A stretch of DNA of 64,000 nt, from the NCBI RefSeq assembly GCF_013201705.1, contig NZ_CP053837.1, positions 1,302,001 through 1,366,000 of the forward strand. The letters run 5' to 3'. Position 1 is the first letter of the stretch. Each line of letters starts with the position of its first letter. Under the pieces are notes generated by a model. That model saw nothing but the letters and a program-made list of their open reading frames with translations. It had not been told where the DNA came from and made no database searches. Position numbers and translations under genes: made by a program. Positions 19,261 through 27,986 of this stretch are shown piece after piece. The DNA is from Aliarcobacter faecis (GTDB taxonomy: Bacteria > Campylobacterota > Campylobacteria > Campylobacterales > Arcobacteraceae).

Positions 19261-19327
19261 TATCTTAACAAAAAATATTAGTTTACTTTAAAATGGTAAA
19301 ATCTATAAAATTTTCTAAAGGTAAAGA

Positions 19328-19822
19328 ATGAATGAAAAGATAAAAAAGATATTTAAAACACTAATAAAATATACAATTCTTTTTATAATAGTTTTAAATA
19401 TAGTAAGCTATTTTAAAGGGCTTGATTTAAATAAAGAGAAACTGGATTTTGAAACTTTTACACTTTTAGATGGCTCAACTTATAAAGTAAAAAACGATAA
19501 ACCTCTTATAGTTCACTTTTGGGCAACTTGGTGTCCTATATGTGCTTTGGAAGAGCAAAATATTCAAAGTTTATCTAAAGATTATGAAGTTATAACTATT
19601 GCTACTCAATCAGGAAGTAAAAAAGAGATAGAAGAGTATTTAGAAAAAAACAGTCTTACTTTTAAAGTTGTAAATGATGAGGATGGCAATTTATCTGATA
19701 AATTTAATATAAAAGCTTTTCCAACAACTTTTATATACGACAAAAACCAAAATCTAAAATTTAGTGAAGTTGGATACACTTCTAGTTTTGGATTGATTTT
19801 TAGGATGTGGTGGAGCAAATAA
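19328..19822 (+). CDS. Membrane-anchored TlpA/ScsD-like thioredoxin
   Basis: A 164-residue thioredoxin-fold protein anchored by one N-terminal helix (LIKYTILFIIVLNIVSYF), so the active site is periplasmic. The motif is HFWATWCPICALEEQNIQ, with the CxxC as C-P-I-C, and the cis-Pro is in IKAFPTTFIYD. Such proteins reduce or exchange periplasmic disulfides, for instance in cytochrome c maturation or copper tolerance. The CPIC motif and size are closer to ScsD than to ResA. It stands alone between the efflux operon and argC. Confidence 0.88.
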   Translation: MNEKIKKIFKTLIKYTILFIIVLNIVSYFKGLDLNKEKLDFETFTLLDGSTYKVKNDKPLIVHFWATWCPICALEEQNIQSLSKDYEVITIATQSGSKKEIEEYLEKNSLTFKVVNDEDGNLSDKFNIKAFPTTFIYDKNQNLKFSEVGYTSSFGLIFRMWWSK

Positions 19823-19885
19823 AAAAGTTAAGCCAAGATTATTTCTGCTAAAATCAAAAAATAATAATTTTTTAGGGAGAGAGAT

Positions 19886-20839
19886 ATGAAATTTAAAGTT
19901 TTTGTAGATGGACAACATGGAACAACTGGTTTAAAAATCCATGAAATGTTAGAAAATAGAGATGAAATAGAACTTTTAACAATAGATGAAAAAGATAAAA
20001 AAGATATAAATAAAAGAAAAGAGCTTTTAAATAGTGCAGATTTGGTATTTCTATGTCTTCCTGATGAAGCTTCAAGAGAGTCTGTTAGTTTAATTGAGAA
20101 TGAGAATGTAAAAGTAATAGATGCAAGTACAGCTCATAGAACTAATAAAGATTGGGTTTATGGAATCCCTGAATTAACTCCTAACCAAAGAGATAAAATC
20201 AAAAATTCAAAAAGAGTTTGTGTTCCAGGATGCCATGCAAGTGGATTGATAGTTTCAATGAAACCATTAGTTAAAAATAAAATAATAAGCAAAAAACATA
20301 AGCTAATTTGCCACTCAATAACTGGTTTTAGTGGTGGTGGAAGTTCTATGATAAGTGATTATGAAAATGGAGATTTTAAAGTTATTGGAGGACAAAGACC
20401 TTATGCTTTAAGCTTAAATCATAAACATCTTCCAGAGATGAAATATGTTTTAAAATTAAAAGAAGCCCCTATTTTTACACCAAGTGTTGGTAATTTCAAA
20501 CAAGGTATGCTAGTAATTTCATATTTAGTAAAAAAAGATTTAAAGAAAAATCTATCAAAAGATAAGTTATTAAAACTTTACAAAGAGTATTATAAAGATG
20601 AACTATTTATTAAAGTTATAGAAAACAATGAAGAGTATTTAGATAGTGGTTTTTTAAATCCTATGAAATGTAATAATACAAACTCTTTAGAGATTTCAAT
20701 TTATGATAACAAGACAGATTTGGTAGTTATCTCAAGACTTGATAATTTAGGAAAAGGTGCTTCTGGAGCAGCTATTCAATGTATGAATATTATGCTTGGA
20801 CTTGAAGAGAAAAAAGGTTTACAAATAGCAAAAAACTAA
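19886..20839 (+). CDS. argC: N-acetyl-gamma-glutamyl-phosphate reductase, type 2
   Basis: Third step of arginine biosynthesis: NADPH-dependent reduction of N-acetylglutamyl phosphate to the semialdehyde. The N-terminal FVDGQHGTTGLKIHEML is typical of the short type-2 enzyme (317 residues here). The catalytic Cys is in VCVPGCHASGLI, and HKHLPEM carries the conserved His. GGGAGAG just before the ATG is a good ribosome site, and TAAAAT at about 19848 could be its -10. No other arg gene is nearby. Confidence 0.95.
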   Translation: MKFKVFVDGQHGTTGLKIHEMLENRDEIELLTIDEKDKKDINKRKELLNSADLVFLCLPDEASRESVSLIENENVKVIDASTAHRTNKDWVYGIPELTPNQRDKIKNSKRVCVPGCHASGLIVSMKPLVKNKIISKKHKLICHSITGFSGGGSSMISDYENGDFKVIGGQRPYALSLNHKHLPEMKYVLKLKEAPIFTPSVGNFKQGMLVISYLVKKDLKKNLSKDKLLKLYKEYYKDELFIKVIENNEEYLDSGFLNPMKCNNTNSLEISIYDNKTDLVVISRLDNLGKGASGAAIQCMNIMLGLEEKKGLQIAKN

Positions 20840-20840
20840 A

Positions 20841-20864
20841 GCAAGATTAAAAAATCTTGCTTTT
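20841..20864 (+). terminator. Intrinsic terminator between convergent argC and ABC-F gene
   Basis: Stem GCAAGATT/AATCTTGC with an AAAA loop (20841-20860), followed by TTTT. It starts one base after the argC stop and could work in both directions, since the ABC-F gene ends at 20870 on the other strand. Confidence 0.8.
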
Positions 20865-20869
20865 CTAAA

Positions 20870-22462
20870 TTAAGAAGCTTTTGACTCCATAAACTCTTCA
20901 TAACTTCCTTTAAAGTCAATTATAGTTCCATCAAGTTGAATTTCTATTATTCTATTTGCATAAGCATCTAGTAACTCTCTATCGTGAGATACACAAATAA
21001 CAGAACCTGCATATTGATGAAGCCCCTCTCCTAAAGCGATAATTGCTTCAAGGTCAAGGTGATTTGTAGGTTCATCTAAAACTAAGAAATTTCCTTGTTC
21101 TAACATAATTTTAGATAGCATCATTCGGTGTTTTTCACCCCCACTACAAGAATCTACTTTTTTCTCTTGCTCTTGACCATTAAATAGCATTCTTCCTAAA
21201 CAGTTTCTAATCTCACCAATATCAGCTTCTCTATCAAATCCTCTAAGCCAATCATATAAAGTGAAATCTCCATTTATAATATCTGTTGTATTTTGCGGAA
21301 AATATGAGTTTTGAATTGTTGCACCCCAGAAAACCTCTCCACTATCAGCTTGTAAATTACCCATTAAAATCTCACAAAGTGTTGTTTTCCCAACTCCATT
21401 TGGTCCAATAAGTGCTATTTTATCACCTTTTTCAAGAGTAAATGAGATATCTTTTAAAACAACTTTATCTCCATAAGATTTTGAAAGATTTTTAACACTT
21501 AAAAGCTCTTTTCCAACCTCTCTTTTTTGTCTAAAAATAATAGATGGATCTCTTCTACTTGATACTTCGATAGCTTGAATATCTAATTTATCTAACTGTT
21601 TTTGTCTTGAAGTTGCTTGTTTTGCTTTTGAAGCATTTGCACTAAATCTTGCAATAAACTTTTCAAGCTCTTCTTTCTCTTTTTGTTTTTTGTTTATATC
21701 TGTTTGTTGTTGTTTTGCTATTAAAGTTGAAGCTATATACCAGTCATCATAAGTTCCACTAAACTCTCTTATTTTTTTGAAATCTACATCTAAAATATTT
21801 GTACAAACTGCATTTAAGAAGTGTCTATCATGTGAAATAACAACCATTGTTCCATCATGGTGTTGAAGCTGATTTTCAAGCCAACCAATAGTATCAATAT
21901 CAAGGTTATTTGTAGGCTCATCTAAAAATAAAATATCTGGTTTTGGGTATAAAACTTGAGCTAAAAGAATTTTAACTTTATCTCCACCTGTTAATGTACT
22001 CATTAAATTTTGGTGAGTTGAGGCAGGAAATCCTAAATCTTCAAGTATTTTTGTAACTTTAACATCATATTCATAAGTTGGATCTTCTTCACAACAAATA
22101 ATCTCTAACTCTGCAAGTCTATTATTTACCTCATCCGTAAACTCTGGACTCATATAAAGTTCTTCTTTCTCTTTTACTGCATCATATAATCTTTTATTTC
22201 CTATTAAAACTGTATCAAAGATTGTAAAATTTTCATAAGCAAATTGGTTTTGTGATAAAACCCCTACTTTTTTTCCATTTTGAATTTGTACTTCACCTTC
22301 AGTTGCCTCTTCTTGCCCTGAAAGAATTTTCAAAAATGTTGTTTTACCAGCTCCATTTGCACCGATTAAACCATATCTTTTTCCACTATCAAGTTTTAAA
22401 TTTATTTCAGCAAAAAGAACTCTTGCTCCAAATGCTTTTTTTAAATTAACTGTTTGAACCAT
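20870..22462 (-). CDS. ybiT: ABC-F ATPase, YbiT-like translation factor
   Basis: A soluble ATPase with two ABC domains and no membrane segment, 530 residues, the length of E. coli YbiT. Domain 1 has GANGAGKTT, LTGGDKVKILLAQ and ILFLDEPTNNLD. The charged linker (about 235-305) is the arm that reaches the ribosomal P-site tRNA. Domain 2 has GPNGVGKTT, CSGGEKHRMMLSK and FLVLDEPTNHLDLEA. The N-terminus MVQTVNLKKAFGARVLFAEI and QFAYENFTIFDTVL match the YbiT group. ABC-F proteins act on stalled or initiating ribosomes. It is monocistronic. Confidence 0.92.
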   Translation of the reverse strand: MVQTVNLKKAFGARVLFAEINLKLDSGKRYGLIGANGAGKTTFLKILSGQEEATEGEVQIQNGKKVGVLSQNQFAYENFTIFDTVLIGNKRLYDAVKEKEELYMSPEFTDEVNNRLAELEIICCEEDPTYEYDVKVTKILEDLGFPASTHQNLMSTLTGGDKVKILLAQVLYPKPDILFLDEPTNNLDIDTIGWLENQLQHHDGTMVVISHDRHFLNAVCTNILDVDFKKIREFSGTYDDWYIASTLIAKQQQTDINKKQKEKEELEKFIARFSANASKAKQATSRQKQLDKLDIQAIEVSSRRDPSIIFRQKREVGKELLSVKNLSKSYGDKVVLKDISFTLEKGDKIALIGPNGVGKTTLCEILMGNLQADSGEVFWGATIQNSYFPQNTTDIINGDFTLYDWLRGFDREADIGEIRNCLGRMLFNGQEQEKKVDSCSGGEKHRMMLSKIMLEQGNFLVLDEPTNHLDLEAIIALGEGLHQYAGSVICVSHDRELLDAYANRIIEIQLDGTIIDFKGSYEEFMESKAS

Positions 22463-22561
22463 TTTATAGTAACTCCATTTTTAAATTATTTTTATTTATG
22501 ATTAATTTTAGAATTTTAGGGATTATATCTAAAAAAAAGTTTTTATATCTTAAGAGTGAGA

Positions 22562-24058
22562 TTATAGCTCTTTTTCAAAAGCCAATTTCATAATCTCATC
22601 TTCACTAACACCATCACTATTCTCTTCATTTGGTGGATTTTTAATCCATAAAACTTTTGTTTTTAGTTGGTCTAGTTGATATTTTGTAAGATTTTTAATA
22701 AGTTGATCTGTTACCATCTCTTTTGTTAAAGTGTTCGTATTTAACATTTTTTTAATAACTTTTTCTAAATTTTTCTTTGTAGCCTCAAATGCTTTTTCCT
22801 CTTCAGTTAAAGAGATATACTCTTCATCAAGATATTTCATTACTGAATCACCAGGATATTTATAAGTCGTAACACCTTTATAGTTATATTTTTGACACTT
22901 CAATCTAGCTACATAAACTCCTGTAAAAACATATCCAAAAACAGTATTTAGACCTTCAAGAGATCTTAACGGATTATGAGAACAGATATAATCACCTTTT
23001 ACTGTTGTTGGAGAGTTCTGCAAAGATGTGATGTTATTATGTAATATAATAAAACTTCCTTTTACCTCTTTTGGTCCACCTCTTAAAGAGTTCAACTCAT
23101 TTTTATGAGCTAAAAAACTTCCATTTACTTTTATAGGACTTCCTTCTAAAGAGACTAACTCATTTTCACTTATATCAAAATCCCCATCAATAACATTAAA
23201 TTTTAAAGGCAATTTATATAAATTTGGTAATCTTCCTGAAAGTTTTACATCACCAGCAACATCAACAGAGCCATCACTCAAGATTGTATAGTTTTTAATT
23301 TCATATCTATTTAACCAAGTAATAACATCTTCATTACTTACCAAAGATACTACTGGTTTATATATATGTGCAATTACTGCACTACCTTTATATCTTAAGC
23401 TTTGGTCATCTTCATTTAGCTTTGATGGAAGATTATTTAGTTTTACATCTGTAACCAAATCTCCCATAATCTCATCTGCAATTCCTTCTAAATCGCTAAG
23501 TTTATTCCCATGACAAATATAATCACCTTTAACTGTGATTGGACCACCTGTTAATCTTTCAATAAAATTGTGAGAGCAATCAAAATCCTCATCAATGTTT
23601 TTAGGTCCACCATCTAAAGATGCTAATTTATTATCATTACATTTAAAAAATCCCTTAACAGTTCTAGGGCTTGCCTTTATAGAAGTTAATTCATTAAAAG
23701 AGCAATTATAATTACCTTTTACCTCTTTTGGTCCATAAGATAAGTTTTTTAGTAAATTATATGAACAATCAAATTCACCAACTTCAATAGGACAATCAAA
23801 AAGAGATGTTAATTTGTTTTTTGAGCAATTAAAATCTTTTACAACAACTTTTGGGCAACCAACTAAAGATGTTAAATTGTTGTTACTAATATCGAAATAA
23901 CCCTCAATTCTATCAAAAGTAATAGGTAAACTTTGCCCTTTTAATTTGTCGTTTAAATTTACATTACCTTGTACTGAAACATGATAATCATCAGAAATTA
24001 CATAGTTATTTATACCGTGTTCTTTTAACCAAGTTTCAATCTCTCCAAGATTTAACAT
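22562..24058 (-). CDS. Leucine-rich-repeat-like protein of phage style, two-module
   Basis: A 498-residue protein built from 20-21-residue repeats of the form GPxxVKGxFxCSxNxLTSLxG, for example GPKEVKGNYNCSFNELTSI. There is no signal peptide. The chain holds two modules that each open with a short helix and a beta segment (IETWLKEHGINNYVISDD and VITWLNRYEIKNYTILSDG), followed by about seven and then four to five repeats, and it ends in a charged helical tail of about 110 residues. Such CSxNxLTSL repeats are frequent in large phage genomes and some bacteria; function is unknown. The gene stands alone, with long AT-rich flanks. Confidence 0.85.
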   Translation of the reverse strand: MLNLGEIETWLKEHGINNYVISDDYHVSVQGNVNLNDKLKGQSLPITFDRIEGYFDISNNNLTSLVGCPKVVVKDFNCSKNKLTSLFDCPIEVGEFDCSYNLLKNLSYGPKEVKGNYNCSFNELTSIKASPRTVKGFFKCNDNKLASLDGGPKNIDEDFDCSHNFIERLTGGPITVKGDYICHGNKLSDLEGIADEIMGDLVTDVKLNNLPSKLNEDDQSLRYKGSAVIAHIYKPVVSLVSNEDVITWLNRYEIKNYTILSDGSVDVAGDVKLSGRLPNLYKLPLKFNVIDGDFDISENELVSLEGSPIKVNGSFLAHKNELNSLRGGPKEVKGSFIILHNNITSLQNSPTTVKGDYICSHNPLRSLEGLNTVFGYVFTGVYVARLKCQKYNYKGVTTYKYPGDSVMKYLDEEYISLTEEEKAFEATKKNLEKVIKKMLNTNTLTKEMVTDQLIKNLTKYQLDQLKTKVLWIKNPPNEENSDGVSEDEIMKLAFEKEL

Positions 24059-24180
24059 CTTCTACCTTTTTATAAATTTCATGTCCTTTTATAATATCAC
24101 ATTTCTTCTTATATTTTTATAACCTTAAGAAGCTTTGTATTTATCTAATTTATAAAATAAAATAATTTTCTAATAGTAAA

Positions 24181-24810
24181 TTATTTTATATACTCAACAA
24201 TACTTTCTAAACTATCTCTTAACTGTTTACTTTGTTCTTTTACTCTATATCCAAAAGGTATCATAACACTCACTTGATACTCTTTTGTATCTAAATTTAA
24301 AACTTTTTCTACATTATTTCTTTCAAAACCTTCAATAGGACAAGAATCTATTCCTTTAACTGCACCTGCTGTCATCATATTTGCCATTGCTATATATGTC
24401 TGTTTTGAAGTCCAAGCAAAAGTTTTTTCATCACTACTAAGAGTATCATTTAAATGATTTGTATATTTCTTAATATAAGCATCAACCATATCTTGTGGTA
24501 ATCCTCTTCTATTAAATTTTCTTAAAACTTCACTAGAATCTGCTTTTACACTACTAATTGCAGCCAAAAGTACAACTAAATGTGAACAAGATGTAATTTG
24601 TACTTGATCCCAACAATATGGTCTTAATTTTGCTTTTAACTCATCATTTGTAATAACTAAAAACTTCCATGGCTCTTGTCCAAATGAACTAGGAGATTTT
24701 CTCCCTGCTTCCAAGATATAATTTATATCTTCATTGCTAACTTTTTTTGTCTCATCAAATATTTTACAAGCATGTCTAAAATCCATAGCTTCTGCAAATG
24801 TTTTTTCCAT
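24181..24810 (-). CDS. Nitroreductase-family NAD(P)H oxidoreductase
   Basis: A 209-residue FMN enzyme of the NfsB/DrgA group. Landmarks are FRHACKIFD with the FMN-binding Arg, LEAGRKSPSSFGQEPWKFLV, the middle QTYIAMANMMTAG and the C-terminal IPFGYR. It reduces nitroaromatics, quinones or similar electrophiles. It lies 20 bases downstream of the MdaB-like gene on the same strand, and both diverge from an HxlR regulator, so they are probably an electrophile-induced operon. Confidence 0.92.
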   Translation of the reverse strand: MEKTFAEAMDFRHACKIFDETKKVSNEDINYILEAGRKSPSSFGQEPWKFLVITNDELKAKLRPYCWDQVQITSCSHLVVLLAAISSVKADSSEVLRKFNRRGLPQDMVDAYIKKYTNHLNDTLSSDEKTFAWTSKQTYIAMANMMTAGAVKGIDSCPIEGFERNNVEKVLNLDTKEYQVSVMIPFGYRVKEQSKQLRDSLESIVEYIK

Positions 24811-24830
24811 AATATTCTCCTTTTATTTAA

Positions 24831-25418
24831 TTATTTACTTAAAAAATTACTTTTTAAAACTTCTTCAAATTTTATTAGTTCTTTGTTTAAATCTAAATTA
24901 CCTTTAAATATATCATGAACAGAGTAAGTTTTTAGTGGTTCAAGACCAACAAATTGGAAAGTTTTATGAGTAGCAATATGAGCTTCATCTAAAGATAACC
25001 CATCAAAAAAACCTTCAGTATTACTAAACTCTGTTATTGGGCAATTGTAAGTTATACTTAACATATATTTTTTACCTTTTAATAAACCACCACTTCCATA
25101 TTTTTTACTCTCATCACTTCTACTTCTTCCATCACTTTCATAGTGTCTATTTTGAGTAAAAGTTTCATCAAAATATTTTTTTGTAATCCAAGGAACACCC
25201 ATCCAATAAACTGGATACTGAAATAAAACTGCATCAGCCCACTCAAACTTTTGACACTCATCTTCTATACTATAACCTTTTTCGATCTCTGTATGTTTTA
25301 CTTCAAAACCATTTTTAAGAAAAAACTCTGTTGCTTTATCTATATAATTTTTTGTTAATTCACCTTTTGCTACTACATCATAATATTGATGACCATTTAT
25401 AATTAAAATCTTTTTCAT
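24831..25418 (-). CDS. MdaB/flavodoxin-fold NAD(P)H-dependent oxidoreductase
   Basis: A 195-residue flavodoxin-like quinone reductase: KKILIINGHQYYD, then DAVLFQYPVYWMGVPWITKK and a late FVGLEPLKTYSVHDI. I start at 25418, where AGGAGA precedes ATGAAAAAG. The frame is open to 25460, but the extra residues (MMYIIFRYFTKEKE) look untranslated. First gene of a two-gene unit with the nitroreductase. It probably performs two-electron quinone reduction, protecting against electrophiles. Confidence 0.9.
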   Translation of the reverse strand: MKKILIINGHQYYDVVAKGELTKNYIDKATEFFLKNGFEVKHTEIEKGYSIEDECQKFEWADAVLFQYPVYWMGVPWITKKYFDETFTQNRHYESDGRSRSDESKKYGSGGLLKGKKYMLSITYNCPITEFSNTEGFFDGLSLDEAHIATHKTFQFVGLEPLKTYSVHDIFKGNLDLNKELIKFEEVLKSNFLSK

Positions 25419-25479
25419 CTCTTTCTCCTTAGTAAAATATCTGAAAATTATATACATCAAAAACTTAAATTTCTCTTAC

Positions 25480-25498
25480 TTTACTTTAGGTAAGTAAA
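25480..25498. promoter_or_regulatory. Inverted repeat, candidate HxlR operator
   Basis: TTTACTT-TAGGT-AAGTAAA is a perfect 7-bp inverted repeat with a 5-bp spacer in the divergent region between mdaB-like and hxlR-like genes, 22 bases upstream of the TATAAT at 25520-25525. HxlR-family dimers bind TACT/AGTA-type palindromes, so this is the natural operator candidate. Confidence 0.6.
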
Positions 25499-25519
25499 AG
25501 AGCTTAATTATCTTTATGA

Positions 25520-25525
25520 TATAAT
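25520..25525 (+). promoter_or_regulatory. Candidate -10 box of the hxlR-like gene
   Basis: TATAAT 27 bases before the ATG at 25553, downstream of the candidate operator. Confidence 0.5.
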
Positions 25526-25552
25526 CTTTTTTTAAATTTTAAGGATTTAATT

Positions 25553-25924
25553 ATGTATTATATAAATGATAAAGAGTATAAATGCAGCGTTGCTGTAACA
25601 CTTGATATTTTTAATGATAGATGGAAATTAGCAATTATCTGGCACTTACTTGATGGAGAAAAAAGATTTAAAGAGTTACATGAGATAATAAATGAAATAA
25701 CTCAAAAAACTCTAACTATAAAATTAAAAGAGCTCGAAGAAAAAAATATTATACATAGGGAAGTTTTTGCACAAATTCCACCAAAAGTTGTATATAGCCT
25801 AACTCCTTGTGGAGAAAAGTTAAGAGCTGTATTAGAAAATATGCATAAATGGGGAATAGATTATGTAGAAGAGTTTGGGGAAATAACTTCTAAAAATCAA
25901 TGTAAAAATAATTTTTGTGAGTAA
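25553..25924 (+). CDS. HxlR-family winged-helix regulator
   Basis: A 123-residue MarR-like regulator. Cys11 in KCSVAVTLDIFNDRWKLAII is the conserved HxlR cysteine that in YodB/HypR-type members senses quinones or disulfide stress. The HTH and wing are GEKRFKELHEII, TLTIKLKELEEKNIIHRE and PKVVYSLTPCGEKL. The neighbouring quinone reductase and nitroreductase genes make electrophile sensing likely (inference). The C-terminal KNQCKNNFCE adds two more cysteines. The AEC transporter starts three bases downstream. Confidence 0.93.
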   Translation: MYYINDKEYKCSVAVTLDIFNDRWKLAIIWHLLDGEKRFKELHEIINEITQKTLTIKLKELEEKNIIHREVFAQIPPKVVYSLTPCGEKLRAVLENMHKWGIDYVEEFGEITSKNQCKNNFCE

Positions 25925-25927
25925 AAC

Positions 25928-26830
25928 ATGGAAAATATAATCTTAATTTTATCAGCACTTTTTTTAGGATATATTTTAAATCGTTTAGGAATTCTACAAA
26001 GAGAGAATTCTATTGCTCTAAATAAATTTGTACTTTATGTATCATATCCAGCAATTGTACTTTTACAAACTCCAAAAATTAACTTTTCACTTGAACTTAT
26101 GATTCCAGGTATTATTGCTTGGATTGTAATGACAACAAGTGCTTTATTAATACTTCTTTTATCAAAAATATTTAATTTTACTAAAGAAGTTACTGGTTCA
26201 TTAATGCTTGTTGCTATTTTAACAAATAGTTCATTCTTGGGAATTCCTCTTCTTGATACATACTTTCCAAATGAAGATTTTATGCCTTATTTACTTGTTT
26301 ATGACCAATTAGGAACTTTCTTAGCTTTTGCAATATATGGAACTTTTATAGTATCTTTATATACAAGTAAAACAAAAGTTACTTTTAAATTAATTACAAT
26401 AAAAGTTTTAACTTTCCCTCCGTTTTTATGTTTAATTATCTCTTTATTTTTAGTGGGAGTTGAATTTCATCCAACAATTACAAAAGTTTTAGAAGCTTTT
26501 GCTCTTACAACAGTTCCAGTTGCACTTGTAGCTGCTGGTCTAGGACTTCAACTAAAACTTCCAAAAGAAGATATAAAACCATTTAGTGTAGCACTTTTTG
26601 TAAAACTTATATTTGCTCCAATAGTTGCACTTATTATTTGTAAAATTTTTGCTTGGGAAGGATTAGTGGCTAATGTATCAATACTTGAAGCTGCTATGGC
26701 TCCAATGATAACAGCAGGTGCAATAGCTGCTATGGCAGGACTAGCTCCAAGACTTAGTTCTGCAATTGTGGGATATGGAATACTCATATCTTTTGTGACA
26801 ACATATCTTTTTTCATATTTTTTAATATAA
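25928..26830 (+). CDS. AEC-family (auxin efflux carrier-like) transporter
   Basis: A 300-residue membrane protein with about ten helices in two homologous halves. The N-terminal LFLGYILNRLGILQRENSIA and the C-terminal ILEAAMAPMITAGAIAAMAG are AEC/MleP-type signatures. Members export organic acids or small metabolites. It probably shares the HxlR transcript, so expression may follow electrophile stress. The substrate cannot be read from the sequence. Confidence 0.9.
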   Translation: MENIILILSALFLGYILNRLGILQRENSIALNKFVLYVSYPAIVLLQTPKINFSLELMIPGIIAWIVMTTSALLILLLSKIFNFTKEVTGSLMLVAILTNSSFLGIPLLDTYFPNEDFMPYLLVYDQLGTFLAFAIYGTFIVSLYTSKTKVTFKLITIKVLTFPPFLCLIISLFLVGVEFHPTITKVLEAFALTTVPVALVAAGLGLQLKLPKEDIKPFSVALFVKLIFAPIVALIICKIFAWEGLVANVSILEAAMAPMITAGAIAAMAGLAPRLSSAIVGYGILISFVTTYLFSYFLI

Positions 26831-26845
26831 AAAATCACTTCATAA

Positions 26846-26869
26846 AAAGTAGCTATTTTTAGCTACTTT
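26846..26869. terminator. Bidirectional terminator between AEC gene and yeiH
   Basis: AAAGTAGCTA/TAGCTACTTT stem with a short T-rich loop between convergent genes. The yeiH stop codon lies in its right arm. A-rich and T-containing flanks on both sides fit a bidirectional terminator. Confidence 0.75.
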
Positions 26870-27887
26870 ACACAAAAAACCAAACTAAAAAATACCCAAT
26901 AATAATTAACCAAACAAATAAAATAAAAGATAGATAAAATGGCTTTATTCCACTATTTTTAAATTTATCTATGCTAGTTTCCATTCCCAAAGCACACATA
27001 GCCATAGTTAAAGCAAAAGTATCTAAGAAGTTAATATTTTCTACAATATTCTTTTCTAATAATCCAAAAGAATTAAATCCAACTACAACTATAAAAAATA
27101 TTGCAAACCAAGGAACTACTATTTTTGCTCTATCTTTTTTTATATTAGAATTTGTCTTAATCAAGAAAAATGGTAATAAAATCAAAAATGGAACTAAAAA
27201 AATAACTCTAATCATTTTTTCAATAATTGCATTTGTTGATACTACTTCACCTAAAGCATTACTTGCACCAACAACATGAGCTACTTCATGAAGTGTTGCT
27301 CCTATATAAATACCAATTTGTGAATTTGTAAAAGGAAATAGTCCTAATGTAACTAAAAAAGGATATAAAAACATTCCAATTGTTCCAAAAATTATAACAA
27401 AAGATACTGCAACTGCACTTTTATATACTTCATTTCTAAGAACACCACTTGTTGCCATAACAGCAGCAGCTCCACAAATAGAACTTCCTGCACTACATAA
27501 AATAGCTAACTCTTTATCCATTTTTAAAACTTTTGTTCCAATTAGATAACCAAAAATAAAAGTGAGAAAAACTATAAAAAAGGCTATTAAAATACCATTA
27601 AAACCTACATCTTGAAGATTTTGAAAAGTAAGCCTAAAACCATATAAGATAATTCCTAATCTTAAAATATATTTTGTAGAAAAGATTATTCCATATTGAA
27701 AAATATCAAATCTTTTTTTCAAACTATTTGCATAAATAATACCTAAAACTATTCCAATAATAAGTGGGCTAATTGCTAGTTTTTTGAAAAGTTCAACTTC
27801 TGATATAATTGTTGCAATTAATGCAAAAAAAGATACAAATATTACTCCATAAAAAGTATTTATTATTCTTTTATTATTAGTTTTCAT
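26868..27887 (-). CDS. yeiH: YeiH/UPF0324-family membrane protein (putative sulfate/sulfite exporter)
   Basis: A 339-residue protein with about ten membrane helices. The family landmarks are LCSAGSSICGAAAVMATSGV, then GATLHEVAHVVGAS and FALTMAMCALGMETS. YeiH proteins are annotated as putative sulfate or sulfite exporters; the function is not firmly proved. It diverges from a LysR regulator, the same arrangement as yeiH/yeiE in enterobacteria, where YeiE responds to sulfite. A thiosulfate dehydrogenase module lies 7 kb away. Confidence 0.92.
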   Translation of the reverse strand: MKTNNKRIINTFYGVIFVSFFALIATIISEVELFKKLAISPLIIGIVLGIIYANSLKKRFDIFQYGIIFSTKYILRLGIILYGFRLTFQNLQDVGFNGILIAFFIVFLTFIFGYLIGTKVLKMDKELAILCSAGSSICGAAAVMATSGVLRNEVYKSAVAVSFVIIFGTIGMFLYPFLVTLGLFPFTNSQIGIYIGATLHEVAHVVGASNALGEVVSTNAIIEKMIRVIFLVPFLILLPFFLIKTNSNIKKDRAKIVVPWFAIFFIVVVGFNSFGLLEKNIVENINFLDTFALTMAMCALGMETSIDKFKNSGIKPFYLSFILFVWLIIIGYFLVWFFV

Positions 27888-27902
27888 AATATAACTCCTT
27901 TT

Positions 27903-27941
27903 ATTTTACAAGTATAACTCCAATTCTTTAATTTGTAAAAT
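27903..27941. promoter_or_regulatory. Interrupted inverted repeat in yeiH/LysR divergent region
   Basis: ATTTTACAA (27903-27911) and TTGTAAAAT (27933-27941) are perfect 9-bp inverted arms separated by 21 bases, between the divergent starts at 27887 and 27987. This could be a LysR-type binding region; only position and symmetry support it. Confidence 0.4.
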
Positions 27942-27986
27942 ATATTATTTAAAATATAATAATATATATTTTTAATAAGGAAACAT

